Shown piece after piece: positions 7,074 through 15,154 of a DNA stretch of 37,521 nt. The DNA is from Candidatus Blautia stercoripullorum (GTDB lineage Bacteria; Bacillota; Clostridia; Lachnospirales; Lachnospiraceae). Position numbers and translations under genes: made by a program. The stretch's first letter is position 1. Each line of letters begins with the position of its first letter. The stretch covers positions 1 to 37,521 of the forward strand of contig DWUX01000005.1 in NCBI GenBank assembly GCA_019120545.1. Reading direction: 5' to 3'. Under the pieces are notes generated by a model. The model made no database searches. It was not told the DNA's origin and saw nothing but the letters and a program-made list of their open reading frames with translations.

Positions 7074-8288
7074 ATGTCATTATTGCTGAAAGATATCTAT
7101 TCTGAAACCAAAAACAGATTCCGCCTGGAGCTTGTCTGCGGGGCCCGGGGCCTGAACCGTCTTATAAACTGGGTCTATGTGGCGGAAGATATTGCCACCA
7201 CAGACTTTCTCTATGGCAATGAATTGATCATCACTACCGGTATGGGAAAACAATCTTCTTCCGGCTGGCTCTATGATTTTGTGGCTGAACTGTTTCAGCA
7301 GGGCACCTGCGGCCTTATCCTGAACACGGGAATGTATCTCTCCGAAGACGATATCACTCCGGAAATCCGGAACTTCTGCGAAGAACACTCCTATCCTCTC
7401 TTTACCATGCCCTGGGAGATCCATATCTACGATATCACCCGGAGCTACTACAACCGGATCTTCCGGGATACCCAGTCCGCTGACGCCGTCACAGAAGCGG
7501 TTCTGGATCTGATCAGCGGTTCCGACCCGGAACATGCCATCAGCGTCCTTTTGCGCAGAGGATTCTCTCCGGAGCAAGGTTATCTGGCGTACTGTATAAA
7601 TGGGAAAGGTCCGGAACAGGAAAGAGCAAAACTTGAAAATACTGTAAGGCTGGAGCTGAAAGTCCACTTTCCCGGCAGCCATATGTGTCATTTCAGAGAG
7701 GATATCCTTGTCCTCCTCCCCTGTATAGATAATGCAGAACTGAATCCTTCAGGAACAGGAGCTTCTGCAGGACTGAAAAATGCAGTGCGGGATCTTGCCG
7801 GCCGCATCAGCCGCTCCTTTCCCCGCTGGGACATCCGCTCCGGGCTGGGTTCTGTATCAGAACTCAAAGAATTTCCCCGGAGTTTCCGGCAGGCCCGATC
7901 TGCTCTGGCCTCCTCTTTTTCCTCCGGGGAAATTTTCTGCGCTTTTGACGATCTGGGATTTTATAAGATTCTTTTCTCTGTCAGCGACCGGAATGTTCTG
8001 AACGACTACTGGAGAGAAAAACTGGAACCGGTCATCACATATGATAAAATACACAAAAGCTGCTGTCTGGAAACTCTATATCAATATCTGATCTGCAGCG
8101 GAAGTATCCAAAAGATCGCCGAAGCCATGTACTGCCACAGGAACACTGTCAACTACCGTGTCCGGATCCTCCGTGAAACACTGGGGCTGCATCTGGATAA
8201 TGTCCAGGATCGTTTTGAACTCCTGGCAGCATTCTACGTCAGATCATTCTGTGATCCAGGTTCTGAAAACGGCTATTTGTTATTCTGA
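7074..8288 (+). CDS. PucR-family transcriptional regulator
   Basis: 404 residues from ATG 7074, chosen because GGGGAGG lies 6 bp upstream and because the N-terminus then reads MSLLLKDIY as in other PucR proteins; the open frame extends 26 codons further upstream without support. Residues ~1-125 form the PucR N-terminal ligand domain (LNRLINWVYVAEDIATTDFL, ELIITTGMG). The middle is a degenerate GGDEF-like module, and the C-terminal ~60 residues carry the PucR helix-turn-helix (IQKIAEAMYCHRNTVNYRVR). Family members activate purine, GABA or amino-acid catabolic genes in response to the substrate. Divergence from the gabT-like gene over a strong palindrome makes that gene the probable target (inference). 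Confidence 0.85.
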   Translation: MSLLLKDIYSETKNRFRLELVCGARGLNRLINWVYVAEDIATTDFLYGNELIITTGMGKQSSSGWLYDFVAELFQQGTCGLILNTGMYLSEDDITPEIRNFCEEHSYPLFTMPWEIHIYDITRSYYNRIFRDTQSADAVTEAVLDLISGSDPEHAISVLLRRGFSPEQGYLAYCINGKGPEQERAKLENTVRLELKVHFPGSHMCHFREDILVLLPCIDNAELNPSGTGASAGLKNAVRDLAGRISRSFPRWDIRSGLGSVSELKEFPRSFRQARSALASSFSSGEIFCAFDDLGFYKILFSVSDRNVLNDYWREKLEPVITYDKIHKSCCLETLYQYLICSGSIQKIAEAMYCHRNTVNYRVRILRETLGLHLDNVQDRFELLAAFYVRSFCDPGSENGYLLF

Positions 8289-8443
8289 CACAGATTCCTT
8301 GCAGCTCCGTTTTCAGCAGTCCGTAGAAATACGCCCACTGCTTCCTGTATATATTCTGCAGCCGCTGCCTTATCGAGCACTTTGCAGGCTCCACCTTGGG
8401 ACTGATGGGGGATGAAATAGATTTTCTTGCATAAAACGTTTTT
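8273..8443 (-). pseudogene. Possible 3' remnant of a minus-strand gene
   Basis: The minus strand keeps an open frame of about 57 codons ending at a TAG (8273-8275). It reads like natural protein (IPHQSQGGACKV, then AAAAEYIQEAVGVFL) but has no ATG, GTG or TTG start and begins after a stop. It overlaps the last 16 bp of the PucR-type gene. I do not recognise the family. It may be a leftover C-terminus, or chance. The rest of the 8289-8502 gap holds the LysR promoter. Confidence 0.25.
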
Positions 8444-8455
8444 TTCTATTAGACT
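8427..8455 (+). promoter_or_regulatory. Putative promoter of the LysR-type regulator
   Basis: TTGCAT (8427-8432), 17-bp spacer, TAGACT (8450-8455), about 47 bp ahead of the start codon of the LysR-type gene. Confidence 0.35.
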
Positions 8456-8502
8456 GATTTATGATAAACATTTCCAGATACAATCTACAGGAGTATTGAA
8501 AT

Positions 8503-9405
8503 ATGAATCTGAATTTTGAATACTACAAAGTCTTTTATTATGTCTGCAAGTGCGGAAGTCTCACCGGCGCTGCCAATGTGCTTATGACCAGTCAGCCGGC
8601 AGTGACCCGCACCATCCACAATCTGGAAAGCGCCATTGGCTGCCGTCTCTTTATCCGCAGCAAAAACGGGGTGGAACTGACGCCGGAAGGCCGGACCTTC
8701 TACAAATATATTTCTGCCGCCTGCGCCCAGATTTTTAAAGGGGAAAATGAGCTGGCCGGCATGATCAGCCTGGATAATGGAACTGTCTGTATCAGCGCCA
8801 CCGAAACAGCCCTGCACTGCTGCCTGTTCAAAGCAATGGAGGAATTTAACCGGTACTATCCAAACGTACAGTTTAAACTGTTAAACAACAGCACGGTTAA
8901 TTCTATCCAGGCCCTGAAATCCGGCCGGGTGGATATGGCAGTGGTCTCCTCTGTGCCTCTGCAAAGGGAAAGCCATCTGCAGATAAAGTCTCTCCGGAAA
9001 TATCATGATATCCTCATCGGCGGAAACAAATTTCAACATTTAAAAGGAAAGAAGACCAGCCTGGAGGAGTTAAAAGACTATCCCTGGATCGGTCTCACCT
9101 CAGGATCCATTACCAGGACCTCCCTTGACCGGTATTTTAATGAACTGGGGCTTCCCTTTAATCCGGATATAGAACTTGCAACTACCGACATGATCCTTCC
9201 CGCAGTTCGGCATAACCTGGGGATCGGCTTTATCCCCTCAGAATTTGCCGCGGAAGATATCCGCAGGGGAACTGTATTTGAGATCAATATTGAAGAACGG
9301 CTCCCTGAACGGGATATCCTTCTGGTATACGACACGGAATATCCCCAGAGTATTGCCGCCAAGACCTTTCAGAAATACCTGATCTCCGCAGAATATCCCG
9401 ACTAA
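8503..9405 (+). CDS. LysR-family transcriptional regulator
   Basis: 300 residues, the usual LysR length. Residues ~1-62 are the winged helix (SLTGAANVLMTSQPAVTRTI, LESAIGCRLFIRSKNGVELT, EGRTFY). Residues ~90-298 form a periplasmic-binding-like co-inducer domain (GTVCISATE, ALKSGRVDMAVVSS, VRHNLGIGFIPSEFA). AGGAG lies 9 bp before the ATG. The gene stands 144 bp upstream of the phosphoketolase in the same direction, with an intrinsic terminator between them, so the two are separate transcripts. Regulation of the phosphoketolase is a fair guess from position only; the co-inducer is unknown. Confidence 0.88.
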   Translation: MNLNFEYYKVFYYVCKCGSLTGAANVLMTSQPAVTRTIHNLESAIGCRLFIRSKNGVELTPEGRTFYKYISAACAQIFKGENELAGMISLDNGTVCISATETALHCCLFKAMEEFNRYYPNVQFKLLNNSTVNSIQALKSGRVDMAVVSSVPLQRESHLQIKSLRKYHDILIGGNKFQHLKGKKTSLEELKDYPWIGLTSGSITRTSLDRYFNELGLPFNPDIELATTDMILPAVRHNLGIGFIPSEFAAEDIRRGTVFEINIEERLPERDILLVYDTEYPQSIAAKTFQKYLISAEYPD

Positions 9406-9428
9406 GGGATATTCCGCTTTCTTTTGTC
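9391..9428 (+). terminator. Terminator of the LysR-type gene
   Basis: GAATATCCC (9391-9399) pairs with GGGATATTC (9406-9414) around a 6-nt loop that includes the TAA stop codon, followed by a T-rich tail (CGCTTTCTTTTGTC). The overlap with the stop codon is notable. Confidence 0.6.
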
Positions 9429-9549
9429 TATATTCATATCAAAAACTTATGGATACGATATAAAATGATTATTTTACCGCCAGCTTCTTTCATGATAAAA
9501 TATTTATGGTTAAAAAATTAACGAGTATTTTACAGAAAGAAGGTACCTT

Positions 9550-11931
9550 ATGCAAGAAACAACATGTCTTGAGAAACAGCCCCTGTGTCAGGAAATGCTG
9601 GAAAAGATGAATGCTTACTGGCGGGCTGCAAACTACCTGTCAGCAGGACAGTTATATCTGCTGGACAATCCTCTGCTGAAAAAACCCCTTACCATGGATC
9701 ATATCAAAAAGAAGATCGTTGGTCACTGGGGAACTGTACCCGGACAGAATTTCGTATATGTTCACTGCAACCGTGTTATCAAACGTTATGATCTGGATAT
9801 GATCCTCCTCTCCGGTCCCGGACACGGCGGAAACTTCCTGATCGCAAATACCTATCTGGACGGAAGCTACAGTGAAGTATATCCGAATATCAGCCGTGAT
9901 GAAGAGGGAATGAAAAAAATGTTCAAACAGTTCTCTTTCCCTTGCGGCGTACCAAGCCACTGCGCCCCTGAAACACCAGGCTCTATTAATGAAGGCGGCG
10001 AGCTGGGATATTCTATCGCTCATGCCTTCGGAGCTGTTTTTGACAATCCGGATCTGATCGCTACTGTAGTTGTAGGAGACGGAGAGGCAGAAACCGGTCC
10101 TCTGGCTACTTCCTGGCATTCCAATAAATTCCTGAATCCTGTAACGGACGGCGCTGTACTGCCGATCCTGCACCTGAACGGCTACAAGATCAGCAATCCT
10201 ACCATCTTCTCCCGTATTCCTCATGAAGAGATCGAGAGCTTTTTCAAAGGCTGCGGCTGGAAGCCCTATTTTGTAGAGGGTGACGACCCCATGACCATGC
10301 ATAAGAAGATGGCAGAAACCATGGACACAGTTATTGAGGAGATCAAAGCCATCCAGAAGAACGCCCGTGAGAACAACGATCCGGAGCGTCCTGTCTGGCC
10401 GATGATCGTTCTGCGTACACCAAAGGGCTGGACCGGTCCCAAGGTAGTAGACGGACAGCAGATCGAAGGTTCTTTCCGCGCACATCAGGTGCCTCTTACT
10501 ATGGAATCTCCTGAGCATCTGGAACTGTTAAAGGAATGGCTGGAAAGCTACCACGCAGAAGAGCTCTTTGACGAAAACGGCCGTCTGATCCCGGAACTTC
10601 AGGAATTAGCGCCTAAGGGAAATGCCCGTCTGGGAGCCAATCCTCATGCAAACGGCGGTCTGCTGCTGAAAGATCTCCGTCTGCCTGATTTCCGCAGCTA
10701 TGGAATCGAAGTAGATCCCGGAAAGACAAAAGCCCAGGATATGATCGAACTGGGAGGCTATATCCGTGATATCTTCAAATTAAACAAAGAAAACCACAAT
10801 TTCCGTATCTTCGGACCAGACGAAAGCATGTCCAACCGTCTGTACAAAGTATTTGAAGAGGAAAACCGTGACTGGAACGCCCAGCTGCTGGATACAGATG
10901 ACTGTCTGGCAAGAAACGGACGTATCATGGACGGAATGCTCAGCGAGCATATGTGTGAAGGCTGGCTGGAAGGATATCTTCTCACCGGACGCCACGGCTT
11001 CTTTGCAAGTTACGAAGCATTTATCCGTATTGTAGATTCTATGGCAGCTCAGCACGCAAAATGGCTGAAAGTCTGCAACCAACTTTCCTGGAGACAGCCT
11101 ATCGCTTCTCTGAACTTTATCCTGACCTCCAATGTATGGCAGCAGGACCACAATGGATTTACTCATCAGGATCCCGGCTTCCTGGATCACATTGCCAACA
11201 AGAAAGCAGATGTTGTCCGCATGTATCTCCCGCCGGATACTAACTGTCTGCTCTCCTGCTTTGATCACTGCATCAAGAGCAAAAATTATGTAAATGCCAT
11301 TGTTGCATCTAAACATCCAAGCTGTCAGTGGCTGTCCATGGAGCAGGCTGTAAAACACTGCACCCAGGGTATCGGTATCTGGGAGTGGGCCAGCAATGAC
11401 GATGGAGAGGAACCGGATCTGGTAATGGCCTGCTGCGGTGATACTCCTACACTGGAAACCATGGCTGCAGTAACCATCCTCCGTGATGAAATGCCGGATC
11501 TGAAGATCCGTGTGGTAAACGTGGTAGACCTGTTTAAACTGGAATCTGATCATAAACATCCTCACGGACTCAGCGATGCAGAATATGACGCAATCTTTAC
11601 AAAGGATAAGCCTATCATCTTCGCATTCCACGGCTATCCTACTCTGATCCATGAGCTGACTTATGAACGGACAAACCATAATATCTCTGTTCACGGCTAC
11701 CTGGAAGAAGGAACTATTACCACACCTTTCGATATGCGTGTGCAGAATAAGATCGACCGTTTCAATCTGGTAAAAGACGCCATCATCCATCTGCCTCAGC
11801 TTGGAAATAAAGGATCTCACCTGATCCAGAAAATGAACGATAAGCTGATCGAGCACAGACAGTATATCGCAGATAACGGACAGGATCTGGAAGAAATCCG
11901 CAACTGGGAATGGCACCTTCCTGAAAAATAA
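9550..11931 (+). CDS. xfp: Xylulose-5-phosphate/fructose-6-phosphate phosphoketolase
   Basis: 793 residues, within the family's usual 785-830. Cytoplasmic thiamine-diphosphate enzyme splitting xylulose-5-P (or fructose-6-P) with phosphate into acetyl-P plus glyceraldehyde-3-P (or erythrose-4-P). Motifs: N-terminal [15 protein letters not shown] and [37 protein letters not shown], the ThDP-binding [20 protein letters not shown], and [17 protein letters not shown] near the C-terminus. AGAAAGAAGG precedes the ATG. It is monocistronic: a LysR gene with its own terminator lies upstream and a hairpin follows. The convergent neighbour is xylulokinase, whose product is this enzyme's substrate, so the pair gives a phosphoketolase branch for pentoses. 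Confidence 0.97.
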   Translation: MQETTCLEKQPLCQEMLEKMNAYWRAANYLSAGQLYLLDNPLLKKPLTMDHIKKKIVGHWGTVPGQNFVYVHCNRVIKRYDLDMILLSGPGHGGNFLIANTYLDGSYSEVYPNISRDEEGMKKMFKQFSFPCGVPSHCAPETPGSINEGGELGYSIAHAFGAVFDNPDLIATVVVGDGEAETGPLATSWHSNKFLNPVTDGAVLPILHLNGYKISNPTIFSRIPHEEIESFFKGCGWKPYFVEGDDPMTMHKKMAETMDTVIEEIKAIQKNARENNDPERPVWPMIVLRTPKGWTGPKVVDGQQIEGSFRAHQVPLTMESPEHLELLKEWLESYHAEELFDENGRLIPELQELAPKGNARLGANPHANGGLLLKDLRLPDFRSYGIEVDPGKTKAQDMIELGGYIRDIFKLNKENHNFRIFGPDESMSNRLYKVFEEENRDWNAQLLDTDDCLARNGRIMDGMLSEHMCEGWLEGYLLTGRHGFFASYEAFIRIVDSMAAQHAKWLKVCNQLSWRQPIASLNFILTSNVWQQDHNGFTHQDPGFLDHIANKKADVVRMYLPPDTNCLLSCFDHCIKSKNYVNAIVASKHPSCQWLSMEQAVKHCTQGIGIWEWASNDDGEEPDLVMACCGDTPTLETMAAVTILRDEMPDLKIRVVNVVDLFKLESDHKHPHGLSDAEYDAIFTKDKPIIFAFHGYPTLIHELTYERTNHNISVHGYLEEGTITTPFDMRVQNKIDRFNLVKDAIIHLPQLGNKGSHLIQKMNDKLIEHRQYIADNGQDLEEIRNWEWHLPEK

Positions 11932-11957
11932 AAACTATTAATCTCTTTTAATATGGA

Positions 11958-12002
11958 AAACGGGACAGTCTCCAAAAAAGATCTGTCCCGTTTCTCTTTT
12001 TT
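11958..12002 (+). terminator. Terminator of the phosphoketolase gene
   Basis: AAACGGGACAG (11958-11968) pairs with CTGTCCCGTTT (11983-11993) around a 14-nt loop, followed by CTCTTTTTT. Confidence 0.8.
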
Positions 12003-12069
12003 CTACGAAAAAATCCCGCTTCCAGCCAGGATCAGGAGTACAACCGCTACGATCAAAATACCATATATG

Positions 12070-12123
12070 AAAAGCCTGCCCACTTAACGAAGCTAAAATG
12101 TCCGTTAAACAGGCAGACCTTTT
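12070..12123 (-). terminator. Terminator of the xylulokinase operon
   Basis: Long interrupted stem on the minus strand starting at the xylulokinase stop codon: AAAAGGTCTGCC pairs with GGCAGGCTTTT at the ends, and an inner TTAACG/CGTTAA stem closes on a ~13-nt loop. It ends in CTTTT. Confidence 0.55.
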
Positions 12124-13601
12124 CACATCAGATCTTTCAGCCTTTTGTATATTTCTCTGTATTTCTCAAATCCCCGGCGGTACACTTCCCGATTTTCTTT
12201 TTGGGGAAGAAATACTTCATCTTCCAGAAGGGCAAATCTCCTGCACCCTTCTTCCACTGAAGGAAGGATCGAAGTCCCTGCCCCTGCCAGGATACAGGCC
12301 CCCAGACAGGCCTGCTCCTTTACCTTGCTTACATAGACCGGCTTTTCGAAGATATCCGCCTGTATCTGAAGCCACAGCCGGGAAGAAGCTCCGCCTCCTG
12401 AAGCGATGACACCGGAAGCTTCTACCCCCAGCCCTTCCAGGATCTCCATACAGTCTTTCAGGCTGTAAGTAACCCCTTCCATCACCGACCGGAGAAAATG
12501 CCCCTGTCCGTGGGCCAGAGTCATGCCGAAAAACACCCCTTTTGCTTTCGGATCCATATGGGGAGTCCTTTCCCCGGAAAGATAGGGCAGATAGAGAAGT
12601 CCTTCTGAGCCCGGTTCTGCAGTCCCTGCCAGTTCATTAACTTTTCCGTAATCTTCCACGGCAAGTACCTTGTTTTTTATCCAGTTCATGGACATACCGC
12701 TGCATAAGGTGGCGCCAAATATGGTGTAAGCCCCTTCTATGGCATGGCAGAAAGTATTGGTCCTAAGCTTCTTATCATAGACAGGTTCTGAAAGAAAGGC
12801 GGAAATCTGGCCTCCGGTGCCGATATTGGAGATGATCTTTCCCGGGCGGATCACCCCGTTTCCTATGCTCTGGGCCTGCTGGTCCCCGGCTCCGTAAACC
12901 ACCGGGATTCCCTCCGGCAGTCCGGTCCTTTTGGCACATTCAGGGCTGATGGTCCCTGCAATAGAGGAAGACTCCGCCACAGAAGGAAAAATCTCTTTGG
13001 GCAAACCGGATTTTTCTAAAAGCTCCCAGGCCCAGTCTCTTTTTGCTGTGGCAAACATTCCGGTAGCGGAAGCATCGGACACCTCCGCTCCCATTTTGCC
13101 CGTCATCTTAAAGCGGAGATAATCCTTAGGCGACAGGATTTTATTCACCTTTGAAAATATATCCGGCTCATTTTCTTTTACCCACAAAAGAGAAGGAAAA
13201 GCAAAGCCGCTGCTGACCCGGTTGCACAGCAGACTGCCCATTTCTGCCTCTGTATATGTTCTGTAGATCTCCTCCAGCTGTTTACCAGCTCTCTGATCCA
13301 GCCAGATGATGGCGGGGTAAAGAGGCTCTCCATTTTCCCCGGCAAGGATCAGGCCGTGCATCTGGCCGGAATATCCTACCGCGGAAATCTTCTCATATTC
13401 TTCCCGATAGTGTATGTGCAGCCAGTCCAGAACTTCCAGAAGAGAAGACCACCACATTTCGGGATCCTGCTGGGCATATCCGGGCCGTGGAATATCCACC
13501 TCATAAGACTTGGCATGGACTGCCGCTACGCCCTTTTCTGTGTCCAGGAGCATTGCTTTCATACTGGAAGTTCCTACATCAATTCCTAAAACAACTGCCA
13601 C
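12123..13601 (-). CDS. xylB: Xylulokinase (FGGY carbohydrate kinase)
   Basis: 492 residues, typical for XylB. ATP-dependent phosphorylation of D-xylulose to xylulose-5-P. Motifs: N-terminal phosphate-1 loop GIDVGTSSMKAMLLDTE; AVGYSGQMHGLIL and IIWLDQRA, the xylulokinase substrate-site signature; VVYGAGDQQAQSIGNGVI with the catalytic Asp; and GERTPHMDPKAKGVFFG. Start is GTG at 13601, 9 bp after GGAGG; no ATG fits. It is downstream of an alpha/beta hydrolase gene on the same strand (32 bp gap), so the two are probably one operon, and it converges on the phosphoketolase. No xylose isomerase or pentose transporter is in the window. Confidence 0.93.
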   Translation of the reverse strand: MAVVLGIDVGTSSMKAMLLDTEKGVAAVHAKSYEVDIPRPGYAQQDPEMWWSSLLEVLDWLHIHYREEYEKISAVGYSGQMHGLILAGENGEPLYPAIIWLDQRAGKQLEEIYRTYTEAEMGSLLCNRVSSGFAFPSLLWVKENEPDIFSKVNKILSPKDYLRFKMTGKMGAEVSDASATGMFATAKRDWAWELLEKSGLPKEIFPSVAESSSIAGTISPECAKRTGLPEGIPVVYGAGDQQAQSIGNGVIRPGKIISNIGTGGQISAFLSEPVYDKKLRTNTFCHAIEGAYTIFGATLCSGMSMNWIKNKVLAVEDYGKVNELAGTAEPGSEGLLYLPYLSGERTPHMDPKAKGVFFGMTLAHGQGHFLRSVMEGVTYSLKDCMEILEGLGVEASGVIASGGGASSRLWLQIQADIFEKPVYVSKVKEQACLGACILAGAGTSILPSVEEGCRRFALLEDEVFLPQKENREVYRRGFEKYREIYKRLKDLM

Positions 13602-13633
13602 TTACGTATCCCTCCGATTTTCATTTTTCTTTC

Positions 13634-14638
13634 CTATATATGGGCCTTTAAAAAGTCCAGAACGATCCCCAGGATCCGGTCATTGTCAAATCCCAGACTG
13701 CCGTGGCTGCCGTCCTGTATCTTATAGAAAGTTACCTCTTTCCCCAATTCCCGCATATAATTATAAAGCTGACAGCTCTGGTTAAAAGGCACCAGCATAT
13801 CTCTTCCTCCATGTATGAGGAGAAGAGGCGGGGTCTCTTTTTCCTTTGATAAATAATTCATTGGGATCGTAAGGTCCGCCAGTTCCGGGTGTTCCAGTAC
13901 GTTTTTCCCTCCGATCTCATAACCCTCGGGGCTGTCCGGATCATAATGATTCTGAGAGCTTTCATAATAATTCATCAGAGAGAAGACCGTAGGGCCATAC
14001 AGGTCGATGATGCAGTTTACTTTGGCGGAATATTCTCCATACAGCCGGGTATCCGGTCCCTCATCTCCTGTAAATCCCGCCATCAGGGCAGTATGGCCTC
14101 CGGAAGAATCTCCGGCTATAGCCATATGGTCCACGTCAATATGGTATTCCTCACAGTGTTTCTTTAAAAACCGCACAGCCGTCTTGGCGTCCTGCATCTG
14201 AGCGGGAAAAGGAGCCATCTCCGAAGGACGGTACTCCACGATGGCTACCACATAGCCATGCTCCGCCATACGGATATGCCTGGAAATATGGTCCCACAGC
14301 CATTGTTTATGAAAGGCAGACCCCTGGATATAGACAATACAGGGCCACTTTCTCTTTTTCTTCTTTTCCTCTTCCGGCACTCCGGCATGAACAATAGGCT
14401 CCAGAATGTGCATTTTCAGTGTGCAGCTCACCGGATCCACGTACCAGTCTTCCGGCTCTCTCTGGGCATATACAACATCCGTATGGAAATCCACCTGGCA
14501 TCCCCATTCATCTTTCAGATCTTCCAGCACAATACAGCCTTCCGGCACTTCCTCTGACCGGGGAAAATCTGCTGGATCCGATGTAGGAATAGGTTCCTGA
14601 AGTTTTCTTTTTTCCATAATAGATTTTGGATCAAACAT
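13634..14638 (-). CDS. Alpha/beta hydrolase (esterase/acetylxylan-esterase-like)
   Basis: 334 residues with no signal peptide, so cytoplasmic. The catalytic triad of the alpha/beta-hydrolase-3 / BD-FAE type is visible: nucleophile Ser in AGDSSGGHTALMAG, Asp in LLIHGGRDMLVPF and His in QDGSHGSLGF. The oxyanion-hole segment reads YIQGSAF rather than the HGGG of hormone-sensitive-lipase relatives. AAGGAGGAAG lies 6 bp before the ATG. It precedes xylulokinase in the same direction, which suggests deacylation of imported pentose-containing sugars or glycosides; this is inference from context. Alternative: a general carboxylesterase with no pentose link. Confidence 0.8.
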   Translation of the reverse strand: MFDPKSIMEKRKLQEPIPTSDPADFPRSEEVPEGCIVLEDLKDEWGCQVDFHTDVVYAQREPEDWYVDPVSCTLKMHILEPIVHAGVPEEEKKKKRKWPCIVYIQGSAFHKQWLWDHISRHIRMAEHGYVVAIVEYRPSEMAPFPAQMQDAKTAVRFLKKHCEEYHIDVDHMAIAGDSSGGHTALMAGFTGDEGPDTRLYGEYSAKVNCIIDLYGPTVFSLMNYYESSQNHYDPDSPEGYEIGGKNVLEHPELADLTIPMNYLSKEKETPPLLLIHGGRDMLVPFNQSCQLYNYMRELGKEVTFYKIQDGSHGSLGFDNDRILGIVLDFLKAHI

Positions 14639-14700
14639 GGGACTTCCTCCTTATTCTGTAAAATCTTTTCCTCTATTATAGCAGTGTTTTCTGAAAATCC

Positions 14701-14934
14701 TCAATTTTTTCCTGTCATTTTCCGGTAAAACATCTCTTCGTCAATCCGGTATCCTACAGGCCGGACGCTGAGGATCCCATCCTTCAGATCCAGTCTGCAC
14801 TCACTGTAATATCCACTACCATATCCAGATTTATCTGTTCTCCCCTCTCCATAACAAGTATTCCTCTGTCTGTATCCGCCTTTCGGATCCTGCCCTGTAC
14901 CCGGTGGCAGGATCCGCCTGCTTTCTTCTTGTCA
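14701..14934 (-). pseudogene. Degraded gene fragment with frameshift
   Basis: This part of the 516-bp gap 14639-15154 has protein-like coding in two overlapping minus-strand frames. One reads RIRKADTDRGILVMERGEQ then INLDMVVDITVSADW and stops. Another continues as LDLKDGILSVRPVGYRID then EEMFYRKMTGKN to a TGA at 14701-14703. Neither has a start codon. The pattern is that of a gene C-terminus broken by a frameshift. I do not recognise the family with confidence. Confidence 0.4.
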
Positions 14935-15093
14935 GGTACAAATTTTCCTCAAAAACTTAACCAGCCTCTCTACCTGGATGCGGCGGCTGGCAGGGAATCC
15001 GTTGGAACAGGCGGCAACCGCCGCTTTTTTCTTTAGAAACATCCCTTCACACCCGGAAAAGATGTCCGGACCTTTATATACTGAACTATCCAT
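14932..15093 (-). pseudogene. Truncated N-terminal gene fragment (possibly LD-carboxypeptidase-like)
   Basis: 53 codons from an ATG at 15093 preceded by AGAGG, ending at a TGA at 14932. It reads FLKKKAAVAACSNGFPASRR then IQVERLVKFLRKI, which resembles the first strand and helix of peptidase S66 (LD-carboxypeptidase/MccF) proteins, normally ~300 residues. The rest of such a protein is absent. With the fragments at 14701-14934 it suggests decayed genes, perhaps one gene with an internal deletion. Family assignment is tentative. Confidence 0.35.
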
Positions 15094-15154
15094 TTTCTGT
15101 TTCCTCTCTACTTTTTTAATATGCATCTGGAGCTTCGTCAAAGGAAATAGGGCA

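Noticed and set aside
10780-11916. Minus-strand open frame of 378 codons opposite the phosphoketolase
   Set aside because: Antisense shadow of a certain gene; no ribosome binding site or family motif.
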